Part shown: positions 22,219 to 35,606 of the stretch, piece by piece | Position numbering within the stretch: position 1 is the stretch's first letter | Layout of the letters: each line of letters opens with the position of its first letter | Source: Maratus speciosus | Lineage: Eukaryota; Arthropoda; Arachnida; Araneae; Salticidae | NCBI GenBank assembly: GCA_963932465.1 | Contig: OZ010793.1 | Coordinates: forward strand, 259,839,696 to 259,903,695 | Reading direction: 5' to 3' | Length of the DNA stretch: 64,000 bases | Made by a program: the position numbers and the translations under genes | The notes under the pieces: generated by a model | Seen by the model: the letters and a program-made list of their open reading frames with translations, nothing else | The model's database searches: none | What the model was told of the DNA's origin: nothing

Positions 22219-24287
22219 GGCGTTTTTTAATTTTCAAAATCTACACTGTAATTTTCGGTTAGTAATCTTCGCTTTATTTAATGACAGACTTTTCGTGGTT
22301 AAATAGCTATTAGGAAATTCTAGTATGTATTTTGAATGAAAAAAATTGTTTAATATAATCAAGGAAAAATCTATTGTTAAATAAAGTGATGATATGCTAC
22401 TCGGAAATTATGATAGGTTTTTTAATAATAATAATAATAATAATAAAAACGCTGGCCACAGGATCCTGCAACTTGGATGAATACAATCCCTGGGGCTTTT
22501 TTCTGAATTATAGAAACTTAAATATTTCCATTCATCTCTAATTATGATCATAATTTTGAAAATCGTGGGAAGAGTGTGCTGAGAAGAGTAAATTTACTCA
22601 ATTATTTTGGGGATTTGAGATTAATAAAGCGACTTTTTTCATGTACTTTTTTTATTGTAGATACCTTTTAATAATGAAATATCAATTCAGCATTTTATGC
22701 ATACATAAAGTGATTTTTTAAGGGTACAAAATGCTTATTCCTACAAAATACCTGACTCAGCAAAAGTAATTACTTTCAGGTTGTAAGAGAAATTGAATTT
22801 ACCTCATTTTTAACTGACTGATAACTAATTCATATTACATTAAAGAAATAGACTTAAAAAAAAAAAAAAGGTTTAAGGCCTTAGCAGCACCGCAGAAACT
22901 CTATTTTGGCGCCTAGTGCAAAAAACCTTGTTTGTATTTCTACCAATTTTCAATGCATCTTGGTTATAAGTGGAATAAAAGTGGTTACCCCTTACTAATT
23001 CCGAAAAAAATCTGTAGGAACCAATTGACTGGAAATAATGTCTACTAAGTATTTTTATGTATAAATAATGTTTCCGAAGTCATCTACATTTTGAAAATTG
23101 TACCAATTTTGAATTTTCAAATAATAACACCCATTTTTGACACCTTATTTAAAATTATTGGATTGAGACATCCAGGAAAAAGGCATTGTTTATACGCATT
23201 ATCTTACATCAGGATAGAGTTAGAAGTGTTTAAAATTGAGGATGCTAAGGTTTCATTAAAGTCATTTGAATGATTTATTAAAGAGATACACTGAATAAAC
23301 CGAAACGTACTACAGGCTTTTTTTGTATTCAAAAACATTTTTTTAAATTAAGAAAACTATTAATAAATTCATATTAAAAATTATGAATTATGCGCTACAT
23401 TAATTTTTGCATACAACATATCTCAATCGTTAAAAACAACGACATGTAAGTTTACAGCTCATTTGAATAATTAGTTTTCGAGATGCAGAGAATATTTTCC
23501 TTTACATAATTTAAAGGAATCGTCTTCTTTCATCAAAGTATTCTCAGAAAAAAAAAATCTTAGCAGTGTACCAAAAATACTTTGTAGGATTTTGTTTAAA
23601 GTAAAGTATATATTAAATTTAAAATTCCTGTATAATTTTATTGGTGAATGAATATTTTTTGTACTTTTTCTTGTAAGATTTTCATTTTATTTTCGTGTCA
23701 AAAGTGGATGTTGCCACTTGAAAAATCAACGTTCGTCCATTTTTTATATGTAGACAATCCCCAAAGCAAAATTTATGAACAGCATTTAATAGTGGATATT
23801 ATTCACAATCCATCGGTACCTACAGATTTTTTATATGGTCATTTGCAGGAGAATTGATAGGGAGTGATCCCTTTTTTTTGCATGATTCTTATAAGGTACC
23901 TATTGAAACAATTATAAAACAAAAAAGTCTTTGCCTTGATATCAGTCATCTACTACAAGCTAATCTGTCTTCAATTTGCTGGAACTTTTAGATATCAAAT
24001 GATTCGTTTTAGAAAACTGCGTAGCATTGTGCAGCTTTGATGGAACTTTAAATATGCACGGGGAATATAGCGAAGTCTTCTATCTAGACTCGGAGATATA
24101 ATATTAAGCCATTTTCATACTTGGTACTGCGTGAATGTGTTAAACTTTGTAAAGCCAGCTACAAACAAGCAAGTAAAATTGATGTGAGTTCGTTAAAATT
24201 TTGTACCCTCTGAAAATCCAAGGTCTGCGCCCTTTTCCCTGGCCCAGTCCGACCCTGCAAGTGTGTGATTGATGAAATTTTGGCTAA
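22219..24287. other. AT-rich stretch, nothing firm
   Basis: There is an (aat)n run near 22424-22445 and an A-run near 22858. Open frames at 23091-23273 and 23648-23857 (plus) look slightly less random than most but match no family I know and lack convincing splice sites. Confidence 0.4.
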
Positions 24288-25235
24288 GATGTGTTATTAT
24301 CCCACCCTCCGCGATGTTGAGTATTTGGCGATTTTTATCGCTCTGGCAACCCCGGCGTTTGGCGTCTAGTAACTTATTATGGCAAACCCCTTTTTTACGA
24401 CGCGAGAGCGTGAACATTCATTTCACTGCCGGGTGTGGTTGTTGACGGTTGGTTGACTCTTGTACCAGATACTCTTTGATATCGTGTTCTATGGCTGTCT
24501 TTTTATTTTTATGTTAAATTTATTGGATGTATTTCATTGACTATAGTTTCTGTAGTCCGTTTAAACGCTCTTGCTGAAGTAATTAAGAAATATGAGGAAA
24601 TTTTGACATGAAAGGGGTGTTTGTTTATAGCGTGTCAATGTGTATTAAGCCTATTTTGGAAAATGACGGCGGTGTTATATTTTGTGCTGTAGGTTTCAAG
24701 AAAGCAGATGTCTGTTAAGGTATGTTGATAATTTTATCTATATTTTGTTGCTTTAAGAGTTTTTTACATTTTGAGATTGCTACAAAACGAGAACTACTGA
24801 ATTTTGAGAATGCTATATTGCGAAAAATGCTGAATTCGGCGATGCTTTTTTTCGGAAAATGAGCGCGAAGCGCTCATACAACTATTGCTGATTGCCACTT
24901 TAGCGAGTCTCGTTTTTTAGGTATATTTTGCTGTTTTAAGAGTTTTTTACATTTTGAGATTGCTGCAAGACGAGAACTGCTGAATTTTGAGAATGCTATA
25001 TTGCGAGAAATGCTGAATTCGGCGATGTTTTTTTTCCGTTAAATGTGCGCGAAGCGCTCATACAAGGATTACTGATTTGCCAGTTTAGCGAATTTTGTTT
25101 ATTATTTACATTTTATTTTCGTTGAGCCAAACATGCGTAGAAACGGGTGCTTGGCGACATTTACTACTTGGCGGAAAAGGGGTTTTCTCGCCAAAAAAAA
25201 TCCAAGATGGCGGAGGGTGGGATAATAACACATCT
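24288..25235. mobile_element. Inverted-repeat element with a 182-bp internal tandem duplication
   Basis: Termini agatgtgttattatcccacc and the inverted match ending at 25235. The interior has two direct copies of about 182 bp (24741-24922, 24923-25104) that share aattcggcgatg and gcgcgaagcgctcata. The right part contains ccaagatggcgg. A related, shorter copy lies at 58608-58875. No coding remnant is seen. Confidence 0.7.
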
Positions 25236-26495
25236 GTTCCGAAATTTTTAGAATGATACACAAAGAGAAAAACCTACTGTCCCATTCCATCCCACTCTCC
25301 CCTATATATTAAAAAACCTCATACATTTTTCATAACTTACACTTTTAAAGCCAAAGAAATATTGGAAAATATGCGCTTAAATACGGTTAGTGTTGTAAAA
25401 GATCATCGGAAATGCAATATAGAAATTAGAGAAAAGCATTAGAATATAAATTTCAACAAAAACATACATCATCCTTTATTTCCCCGTAATCCATTTTCTT
25501 CAGTTATTTGAAAAGAAAATTGGAAAAACGAATAAGAACATTAACGGAGTAAAATAATGAACACTATCATTTATCTTTAATGAAATTTGTCAGCATCACA
25601 TATCAATGTCATACTGTGATAGCCAAACATAAACAAATACGCATGATAAAGATCTGATGAAACATATCACGTGCGTTTTTTGAAGCACATCATCGGTAAT
25701 GCACAAATACTTAAAACAATCTCAAAAAGGAAAATATTTATGGAGATAAAAATACATAGCTGTCCGGTATTATTTCTATTCAAAGTAAAAATAAATATAC
25801 AACTTAATTCTCAAGCTTATCTCATGATTTTTGAAGGGCAGGGCCACTGCTCGCTGTCACTGCTTCACAAGCGTTGTTACTAGGCAACACTTCTGAAGGT
25901 GAAACATTTCTTATGGTTACAATTACAATAAAAAGTGTTCTCATTTTCATTTTAGCAATAATAATAATAATAATTACCAAACTATCCTCTGATAATTCAA
26001 AATATAAATTTTTCACACTTACAATGAATTTATTTGCACGAAATAAAAAAAAACTATAATAAAAAATTTCTTCCCATTAAAAACTACAACTATGTTCTTT
26101 TGTAAACATGTTGTTTTGTAAACAGAATTTTTCATCACCTGGCGAACTGTGTGGCGGTATTATGAACCTCCAGTCATTTTAATTATTTATTATAGAAAAC
26201 TATTTGTAATTTTCAATATTTTTTTGCTCCTCAAGTAACTTAAAGTAATTACTTAAGCTACATGTCAAGTTTTGAACCTGGCGATTTAATTTATAGCTCT
26301 AAGCCTTATGTTTATGTTTTAAGTAACGATGTTCGGGGCAAGCGATGTGATTACTGCTTTCTTGAGTATGTTGTATTCTGTATTTTATATTGTTTGTTAA
26401 TTGTATGCTTAATGTGGAAATATTTGTTACCCCATGATAAATATTGTCGATTACTAATTTCGAGAAAAGTTCCATATTAGGTGCGTTCGTAATTA
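25236..26495. other. AT-rich stretch without a recognised feature
   Basis: An (ata)n run near 25961-25973. Nothing else is supported. Confidence 0.4.
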
Positions 26496-27234
26496 CAGTA
26501 GAGCGCCGATTATCGGAACTCCAATTAACCGAACTTCCAATTATCCGAACAGCTTATTTCTCTCAAAAAAAATTTTTTTTAACCGAACTTCCAATTATCC
26601 GAACAATCTATTTATCTCAAAAATTTTTTAACCGAACTTCCAACTATCCAAACACCATGTTCTCTCATTTTTTTCCCCTTTAGATTTAACATGCGAAATC
26701 GAATCCCGATTAGTATATCGTTGGGAGCAATAACAACGAAAAAGAAATTGAAGAAAATGAAAACGAATGCTCTGAAAATGACCCAGGTCCGTCACATAAC
26801 GAAGCCTTTGAATGTTTGGAAACAGATATGAAATGGCTCTAATGGCAGAAGAACGCTGATCTTATCCAACTTGCGTATTTAAGAATAATTTGAGATATGA
26901 CAGCATTGAAAAGAATGTTTTCTTTGAAGCAAGAAACAATTGGAAGATTTTTTGCTGAAATTATAATCCCTGGAGTTCAGAAGATGATAAAAAAAGAAAA
27001 ATTTAAATGATAAAAAAGTAAACAAAAAATTAAAAAAGACATAAATAAATAAGTAATTTTAACACGCCAACACTAACTGGAGCTAGCAGTCCTAAGCCTA
27101 GATAAAGTGTAAAGGTTATAGTATAGTCAGGAACATCCTGTAAGACAACACAAATTGTCTGTACATTTATCCGAACTTTTGCTTATCCGAACTAGCATCG
27201 GTCCCAACTTGTTCGGATAATCGGCGCTCTACTG
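26496..27234 (+). mobile_element. Tigger/pogo element with transposase C-terminal remnant
   Basis: Near-perfect terminal inverted repeats cagtagagcgccgattatc, with TA duplications at 26494-26495 and 27235-27236. The subterminal phrase ttatccgaac is repeated many times. Between about 26740 and 26960 on the plus strand lies a decayed frame resembling the acidic C-terminus of Tigger-type transposases (NEAFE-LE--MKW, then Q--IGRFF). The DDE core is missing, so it is non-autonomous. Confidence 0.85.
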
Positions 27235-27313
27235 TATAGAAATACGTAGCACCTATAGTCGTCATTCAGTTCGTCTGTCTGTCCGCATATAATAGAGCAA
27301 AAACTGCCCAACT

Positions 27314-27660
27314 GAATGGTCTGAAATTTTAAATATATATTGTTGCAAAATTTTGTCGAGTCATTTCAAATTTTATGAAAATTGGATGTATAGTTTAATT
27401 ACAGGGACAGTTAAAAGTTTTCAGTTACATTATGGCCAATGGGAAAAAATTATTGCAAGGGCATTTTAATGATGTTACAGCCTTCCGAATGGTCTGAAAT
27501 TTTAAATGTATAATTGTTGCAAAATTTTGTTGAGTCATTTCAGATTTTATGAAAATCGGTTGTATAGTTTAATTACAGGGATAGTCAAAAGTTTTCCGTT
27601 ACGTTATGGCCAATGGGAAAAAATTATTGGAAGTGAAATTTAATGATGTTACAGCCTTTC
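27314..27660. repeat. Two tandem copies of a 173-bp unit
   Basis: Both copies start gaatggtctgaaattttaaa and end near gatgttacagcctt (about 27314-27487 and 27488-27660), with roughly 90 percent identity by eye. A gtctgtctgtccg string just before them resembles Helitron-type repeats elsewhere in the window. Confidence 0.75.
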
Positions 27661-27869
27661 GAACGGAATGAAATTGATATGCCCTCACGAAGTGCTCTAA
27701 AATATACATTCAGTACAATATGCGGTGCAAAAAATATTTATAAAACTAGTTATAGTATGTACGAACGCACCTCATTTGCCATGTTTGATGAGCAATTTCC
27801 AACTTGTTTTTTTGTGGTGGAGGGGGGGGGGGGGGCATATAAATGTTTCGATGTTGTTACTGTGGGCTG
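27661..27869. repeat. Third, partial copy of the 28-31 kb inverted-repeat sequence; G-run
   Basis: The part around 27725-27805 (ggtgcaa, ataaaactagttatagta, gcacctcatttgcca) matches text near 29535-29570 and 30990-31020. A run of G follows at 27822-27834. Confidence 0.55.
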
Positions 27870-29845
27870 AATCCATATCAACTCAGGCAGGGGGGTTACC
27901 TTCATAGTCTCAGAAGTTTTTGAATTGAACATATGTTAAAATTTAAGAAAAAGTAAGATACTTGTATATTTTTATTTTGCCCAAAAAAATTCCTGGCCCG
28001 AGATACAGGCTGCCAAAGATGACATCCCCGGCATTATAGGTGAAAACTGGGAAATTGAGTTAGTAGCCAGTGGCCGGTAGACTCAGTTTCATTAGTGGCC
28101 ACTTTTTTAAGTTAGTGGCCACTATAATGTTTCAAACTTTCTTGACATCTAGATAAACTATAATCGCTGTATATATACATATTTTTCTATAAATCAGAGT
28201 TTTATACCAGCCAACTATTCATGATAAGAATAGGGAAGCAGTCAAAATTCAAGAAAATTACTTTAAACCACAAAATCTGTTATATTAATTTTTTAGAATA
28301 TATTTTTGGATTATTTGTTATATGTTTATAAACACAATTATCAACCAAATTACTATTACTTTCTTTATATAAAAAATAACTTAATCAAAATTCCAACAGC
28401 TAAGTGTATACAATAATAATAATAAAAAAAATCAAATAAAACACAAAATGTTATCTAGATTTTATTTAATAAGTAAATGTGCTAATAACATACTACACAA
28501 ATTACACACAGTTAAAATCTAAGCTGGTGAGTGTATTTCGCAGGATTAAACGTATCTCTTGAAGAAAAATAATTTAACTGGTGAGAATGTGGCAGGAGTC
28601 GAAATATTGAAGATACTGCAATGTCTTTAAAATCTGCTTCCATCCAGTGAAAAAAAAAGGAATAAATTATTTGAAATGCATGTGGAATTAAAGCTGATGA
28701 ATATATTTTGCAGAATTCTTGAAAAAAATAGAAATTTCTTGTAAAAAAAATAAGTGAGGAGCTAGCATATGACGAAAATTCAAAATATTGAAAATACAGC
28801 TAAATCATTAAAATCTGCTTGCATCCGGCAGGAAAAAGAATTAACCAGTTTGCTACTTAGGTGTAATCAAAGTAGAGATGCATATTTCCATGAAAAATGC
28901 TGTATTTCCGTTGGCGATCGTTAACAAAATTTTTAATCGCCACTTGGCGAATGGCGACTAAAGTGGCGATCGATGGCCGATTTTTTAATCGCCACTTTTA
29001 CAACTTTAATCGCCATGTGGCGAGTGGCGACCGCTAATTTTCACCTATACCCGGCATCCTTTCTCATTCGCGATTTTCGATAAAAATTTTAAAATGCTCT
29101 ATCTCTAGAACGGTGCAAGATATTTTGTTGCGGTTTATTTTATTTTAAAGATAATATTCTTCTGTTTAAAATGATATACCCAATTTTGAAAAATGTATTC
29201 AACTTTTCTTGTGGCAGCCTTTTGAAAAAAAAAATTGTTTTTCAAAAAAAATTTTTTTTTCGAAAATGCCAATCCTAAAAATTTTGATTTTTTTGCTGTT
29301 GATCAATACCATTGGGAACTATCTTTACTGTAAAGGAGAACTTCCACTTTTGAGTTTAACAAATTTTAGAAACATTTAAAAAATTCAGAGAATTTTACAG
29401 GAACTGTATATATACAGTTCCAGTAAAAGTCACTGAATTTTTGCTTATTTGTATCATATTTGTAAGGATAAGCCTACTATATATCCTAAACAAGTTAAAA
29501 ATTGAAATATCAAATGTGGCAAATGAGGTGCGTGCATACTATAACTAGTTTTATAAAATATTCAGATCTTGGTGCAATAAGTTACACTCTTGGGCAAAAA
29601 GGGCATGAATACAAAATTTATTATGATTCTACATATTAAATTCAGTAATACGGAAGTAATATGAATTCATCTTAAAAGGACTTAATCGCCATGGCAACTT
29701 AGAATCATTGCCTATCATGGTATATCATTGAATCAAATATGTATTATAGGATTTTTAAATAGAATGAAAAAAACTTTTATTAATGTCTTTTATGTTTTAA
29801 TTTGATTTTCATAGCATTTGAAGTGATACATACTTTATTTTCAAT
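27870..29845 (+). repeat. Left arm of a long inverted repeat
   Basis: Matches the reverse complement of 30692-31640 over its whole length once the hAT insertion (28035-29049) is removed. Shared blocks include ttcatagtctcagaagtttt, cccgagatacaggc, tctagaacggtgcaagatat and cttaatcgccatggcaactt. Confidence 0.85.
28035..29049. mobile_element. hAT-type element, 1015 bp, with an 8-bp target duplication
   Basis: Termini tataggtgaaaa and ttttcacctata. The perfect 8-bp duplication cccggcat (28027-28034, 29050-29057) is present once in the other arm of the host inverted repeat (near 31452), proving the insertion. The right subterminal part is built from repeated ggcgattaaa and gtggcga words, the left from agtggcc words. 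No transposase. A relative is at 55463-57030. Confidence 0.9.
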
Positions 29846-30691
29846 ACCGAACATAGTAAAACAATCTCAATAACATATATCAATTACACAGCAATACAAA
29901 TTATATTAATACAAGTTAAAGTTCAGACAGATGGGCAGACAAATCGAATCCATAAAGACTTTCAACTATGTTGGAAATTGTTAAAAACACATAAATAGGT
30001 CGGAATTTGACTTTTAGAAATTTATGTCAATAGACGGAAGCATACTTGAATACTTTCATACAACCCTGTATTTTACCTACTATCTTTATATACATGCCAC
30101 TATTTAGCTAATATTTAATTAAGATTAAAACATCCTTAAAACCAGTGAAATCACACTTCCAGAGATTATCATCCATAGACGGCCATGTATCTAATTCATT
30201 GCGTGGACCTGTATATTATTTTATCTATATTCTCCAAACATATCTTAGTATACTAAATGTAGTTCAGTGTAAAAATGCATAACTCATTTAAAAATCACCT
30301 TCAAGCTACTTTCATTCATACTCGGTAAACCCTTAAGATTTCTTTTGTGTAGCCCTGTAGGTATATGATCTACAGCATTTATGCACACAATGTAGTATGG
30401 AAAAATTTAGTTAAACTTAAAAACTCAAACACAACTAAAAATGCACTTCCAGCAATACCTTTACGATTTCTTTTGTGTAGCCCTGTATATGATCTACAGC
30501 CTTTATACACACAACGTAATATGGAAATATTTAATTAAACTTAAAAACTCATATCGCAACTAAAAATGCACCTCTAGCAATCATCGCTAATGTACAGTAT
30601 TTCCAATAAGGTAAAGTATCCGAAATCTTTTGTGTGTCCCTGTAAACACTATGCACTTTCTATGACACAGGAAGTAATTTTTTGTAAACCT
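29846..30691. other. Spacer of the long inverted repeat, Helitron-like text
   Basis: Shares agacgga, aaccctgtat and ttagtatactaaatgta with 4260-4500 in the Helitron-like insertion. A roughly 115-bp unit (cttttgtgtagccctgta, ttaaacttaaaaactca) is repeated near 30340 and 30465. No coding sequence. Confidence 0.5.
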
Positions 30692-31640
30692 CTGCGATAA
30701 AGTATGTATCACTTCAAATACTATGAAAATCAAATTAAAACATAAACGACATTAATAAAAGTTTTCTTCATTCTATTTAAAAATCCTATAATACATAATT
30801 GATTCAATGATATACCATGATAGGCAATGATTCTAGGTTGCCATGGCAATTAAGTCCTTTTAAGATGGATTCATATTACTTCCGTATTACTGAATTTAAT
30901 ACATGGTATTATAGTAAATTTTGTATTCATGCCTTTTTGCCCAAGAGTGTAACACTTATTGCACCAAGATCTGAATATTTATAAATCTAGTTAATACTAT
31001 GCACGCACCTCATTTGCCACATTTGATATTGCAATTTTTAACTTGTTTAGGATATATAGTAGGCTTATCCTTACAAATATGATACAAATAAGCAAAAATT
31101 CAGTGACTTTTACTGGAACTGTATTTTTTAGATGTTTCTAAAATTTGTTAAACTCAAAAGTGGAAGTTCTCCTTTACAGTGAAGATAGTTCCCAATGGTA
31201 TTGATCAACAGCAAAAAAATCAAAATTTTTAGGACTGGCGTTTTCAAAAAAAAAATTTTTTTTGAAAAAAAATTTTTTTTTTCAAAAGGTTGCCACAAGA
31301 AAAGTTGAATACATTTTTCAAAATTGGGTGTATCATTTTAAACAGAAGAATATTATCTTTAAAATAAAAAAAAACCGCAACAAAATATCTTGCACCGTTC
31401 TAGAGATAGAGCACTTTAAAATTTTTATCGAAAATGGCGAATTGGAAATGGTGCCCGGGATGCCATCTTTGGCGGCCTGTATCTCGGGCCAGGAATTTTT
31501 TTGGGCAAAACCAAAATATACAAGTATCTTATTTTTTATTGAATTTTAACATACGTTCAATTCAAAAACTTCTGAGACTATGAAGGTAAGATTTTTTCTT
31601 TGGCTGCCTGAATTGACATGGATCATACCTGTGATTGGTT
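30692..31640 (-). repeat. Right arm of the long inverted repeat
   Basis: Reverse complement of 27870-28034 plus 29050-29845. It represents the state before the hAT insertion in the left arm. The open frame at 31262-31549 is incidental. Confidence 0.85.
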
Positions 31641-31923
31641 GATTCCCTTTAGGGTTGCTTTTTTTGGTACCTCTTAGTTATCCCGTCGACCAATTTTGCC
31701 AAATTATATAAATCGCCAAACCACTTGCCAAATTATACGCAATGACATAATTTTTATTTTAAATAACAAAAGAACAAATAAATTAGTAAAACACTAATAA
31801 AAATACAAATAAAGCGTCGAATTAATGGTTTTATTGGCCATTATTGGCATTTAATCTTACAATTAACGGCATTCATTATTGGCATTTAATCTTACAATTT
31901 GGCGACAGTTATTTGGTCGACGG

Positions 31924-32379
31924 TGTAAGACTCGCATTAACTTTAATATTTGCAAAGCACGGATATTGGCGGTCGCCAAACAATGAACTCTTGCCAAGGC
32001 AGAACTATTCGAACTGGAACAGCGAGCAGTCGCGGCGGAGATCGTGTAGTGAGATGTTGGAGTGAAAATCAGTGGTGTGTCGCCCTGATTGTGTTTTGAT
32101 AACATCGGCATCTTAATGTCTTTGTGAAATAGTGTAAAATAACCAGAAGTTAATGTTATAATATTCGTTGTGTGTGTGTTGTTTGTCCTGTAAATAAATT
32201 AGTGTTCGTCAAGCCAGCAGTTATTATTTCAACGATGTGTCTTAGCAGTGTTTTTGCATCTCAAGTATTTCTTAATAAAATAAATAAGTAACCTTTTTCT
32301 AAGGTTAAGGAGATATCGATGAGAAAACATTCTTTAGTAAGGAAAGATAATAAAGAAATAGAGGAGAAAAAGTTGTATT
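31924..32379 (+). repeat. 5' LTR of the gag-coiled-coil element
   Basis: 456 bp starting tgtaagactcgc and ending gttgtatt. It contains aataaa near 32190 (cctgtaaataaattagtg). Differences from the 3' LTR include positions near 31958, 31982, 31994, 32136 and 32362. Confidence 0.93.
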
Positions 32380-32396
32380 GGCGCAGTCAGCACGAT
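32379..32396 (+). promoter_or_regulatory. Primer-binding site
   Basis: tggcgcagtcagcacgat begins at the LTR edge. TGGCGCAGTC is the usual start of Ty3/gypsy primer-binding sites complementary to a tRNA 3' end, of the type described as tRNA-Ser in the 17.6/297 group. Confidence 0.75.
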
Positions 32397-33506
32397 TGTT
32401 CTCACGGGGTTTGGTAATATCAAAGAGGTAAGAGTCTTGTTCGTTTTTATGCTAGCCCAAAAATAAAATTATATTATTCTGTTATGCTCTAAAATAATTA
32501 AAAATATTATTGTCTAGATTCATGAAGAACAGAATGAGTAATTAAATGAAGGCTAACTTGAAGACTTGAATTAACATCATCTTGTTATTAACACTACTTA
32601 TCATTAGATTGATTATTTCTTTGAATGTAAAATTTGAAACGAAAGTATTGTTTGTTGCATCTGAAATTTCATTAAATAAATAAGGTGTATAATTTTAAAT
32701 ATGCAGTAATGTTAAAATAAGATAAATGTAGTGTAAAATAAAGGGAATATTTCACTGATTTGGGATTAAAGTTCAATAGCGGTTGCGTAAATTATTATGG
32801 AATTATTTTTCCCTTTCTTTTTAAATGTTTTCGAAAGACTAAACAGGTGTGAATATTTTGTTTTTCTGCTATTTCATAAGAGCAAAATAAATAAGTGAGA
32901 TTAATATTATAATTTGAAAGTGCTTTGGAAATACTTACATTACTTAACTTTGACGTACTAATAGAATTATGGAATATGTTTTGTTTTTTTAAATTGGTTA
33001 TTTATTACCTTCGCAATTTGAAAATGCAGGAAGATAATTAAAGTTGTGTTTATTTATGATTTCCTCATTCTACAAAAAGAAAGAAAAAAAAAATAAAAGG
33101 TTGTTATTTCATATTTTATTAGAGGTGAAATTGATATTTTTATTATTTGATTGTGCAACCAAGTTTCGTAGGTTGAAAATAGTGATTACATTTTTTTTTT
33201 GTTTGTTTGTTTAAGAAAGTTCTTTCATAGATCGGAATTAGTATTTTTTTTTTCTCTTTATGCTTTATTTAAGTATCCTGAGTTTCGTAAATCGAAACTA
33301 GTGTTATGAAGGCATTCTTTTATATTATTTTTAAATCAAAACTAACATTATGATTTAAATTGTATTTATGAGTACGGAGTGTTGAAACAAATATTATGAA
33401 TGCATTTGTTATTTATAGACATTGAAGGTACATCCTAATTTATAATTCTTTGGTGTTCTACTATTTTAGGGTTAATGGTTATTGAAAGCAATTTGGTGAA
33501 AGGGAA
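32397..33506 (+). other. Leader of the LTR element, first part
   Basis: AT-rich and non-coding, with no nested element recognised. Confidence 0.45.
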
Positions 33507-33508
33507 TA

Positions 33509-35599
33509 GGGTCAGGTGGGGGAAAGTGGTCATAAAAACAGGCTTTTCAAACTTTCTGAAGATATAAACATCAGAATTTCTGTGATATTTTCTAAAATTT
33601 TGGGTGTTATTTTACATTACATTACTCTAGAGTACATCCATATCCATTTCAGAAATATTTTTGTGGAATAACACCCTTTTATAACATATTTTTTCAGGCA
33701 TGTTTTTATGACCACTTTACTCCAGGGGGTGGGGTAAAGTGAGTAGTGCATGGGGTAAAGTGGTCACATTGAAAAAGTGTAATAAAAAAATAAACTAATG
33801 AATAAAAAGTGACATTTTATTATTTACAAACATTTTAAACAACCTTTATAATAAGTTATCCGCCATTTTATTTTATTAAAGTGTAAATTTGTAATGTTAA
33901 AATTGTTTGTTGTTAAAATTTGGTTCTTCAATGATTTTGATCACACCTGATTCTGGAAAAAATATAATGATTGCCAAATTTGGATTTTTTAAACATACTT
34001 TAAGAAAAATAATCAGGTTTTTTCCCAATAAATTGCTTTATTGATTTCTTCATTTCATATATTAGCAACACTCAAGGTCCTATAGATATGGTTTGAGATG
34101 TCATCTTTAGCGATTATAAATGGATTCAAAAGAGAATGTTGATGATATTTTTTGTTGTTTTTTTCCTCTTGGAAATTTATGCAACTTTTAAGTATCTCAT
34201 TCCTCTTGTTATTTTTGCAGATATAATGCAAGTGTTTTTTCTGTCAATACTACCCCGATCTTGGACTGGACACATTTCCTGTTCCTTTAAAACTATGTCT
34301 ACCAATTCTATTCACATCTGAAATGAGTGTAGATAATGTTGCCAATATAGCTTATTTTAATTTCTTTACATATTTTGCAGTCTGCTTTCTTGATACTGTT
34401 TCTTTAAAATTCCTTTCCAGGCTTTTTTTAATGGGGAAAAATACACCTAGATCTAATGGTTGTAGGCTATGACTAGTATGAAGTAGCAGGTAGAGTATTA
34501 TAATGTGATTGTCGATAGCTTTTTTCCACAGCATCATAATTCATTTATGTCCATCACAATCATAAATAAAAGGACAGGCTTTTGTAAGCTTTCGGTGTAC
34601 TATCTACTTAATAAAATGATCCATCCAAGATTCAAGTACAGAATCCTGCATCTATCCAGATTCCATGATTCATACAATGCTCCTGCACGACCACCCTTTA
34701 TCCATAATTCATATATACTCACTCATAAACTACGAATGGAAGAATGTAATAACCACTAGCTTATATACCAAAAGGAACACTAAACATTATCTTTCCTTTG
34801 GTTTCTGAATTTTATATAATGCATTGCATTGTGTAAAATTTTTTTAACTGGACTATTTTGGCTATCCATATCCATTCCAGCGTCATCAACATTAAAAATC
34901 ATTTCAGGACTTTCTTGTGGACCATTTTCTTATATAATACAAGTATAGGTATTAGAAAAAGTAGTTAATGTATTGGTTGTTAAATTAGTTGATGTAACCT
35001 TTGCAAGTAATTCGAGTTTACACTTATATAATTCATTCACTATTCAGAACCTATTAAAAATTAAACCTAACCTTTTTTAACCCTCATATTATAAACTATT
35101 ATTAAATAATAACTATTTGCAGTTAGTTTTTAATAATTATTAGTATTTAATAAACCGGCATTGTATATAATGAATAATTTAACTCAGATCAAATATCTAT
35201 AAGTTAAGCCTAACCCTATGACCACTTTACCCCATGTAACTAAAACTATTATGAAATAAAATCTGTGATAAATATAACTTAGCTATAAATGAAAATATGT
35301 TCTTGAGATATGTGTAAAGCTTTCTGAACTGCCAATTTAACAAAATTTGGAATAAACAAATTGCAGCAGAAAAGTTAATTAAAGAGTTAAAAGAACAAGG
35401 TGTAACAAAGACAGACAAAATGAGTGCTCAGTGGCTCAAACATGTTACTAAAAATGTTTTTTTGAGTGAGAAACTTTGATCAATACTTAATAAATCTAAA
35501 ATTAAAAGAAAATTATTCAAATTTCTATATTAGTCAGGATTTTAGCCCTTTTTATGAATTATGACCACTTTACCCCGCCTGACCACTCCCACCTGACCC
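33509..35599 (-). mobile_element. Pogo/Tigger-like element nested in the LTR-element leader
   Basis: Inverted termini gggtcaggtggg, with TA duplications at 33507-33508 and 35600-35601. The phrase accactttacccc or its complement recurs near both ends and inside (33525, 33712-33765, 35220, 35565). On the minus strand at about 34380-34570 a broken frame contains a DGH-like motif followed by LLHTSHSLQPLDLGVF, the hallmark of pogo/Tigger DDE transposases. Stops and frame changes show it is dead. Confidence 0.85.
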
Positions 35600-35606
35600 T
35601 ATTAGT

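Noticed and set aside
23648..23857. Possible host exon (69-codon frame, plus strand)
   Set aside because: No convincing acceptor or donor and no known domain; kept only as part of an unassigned stretch.
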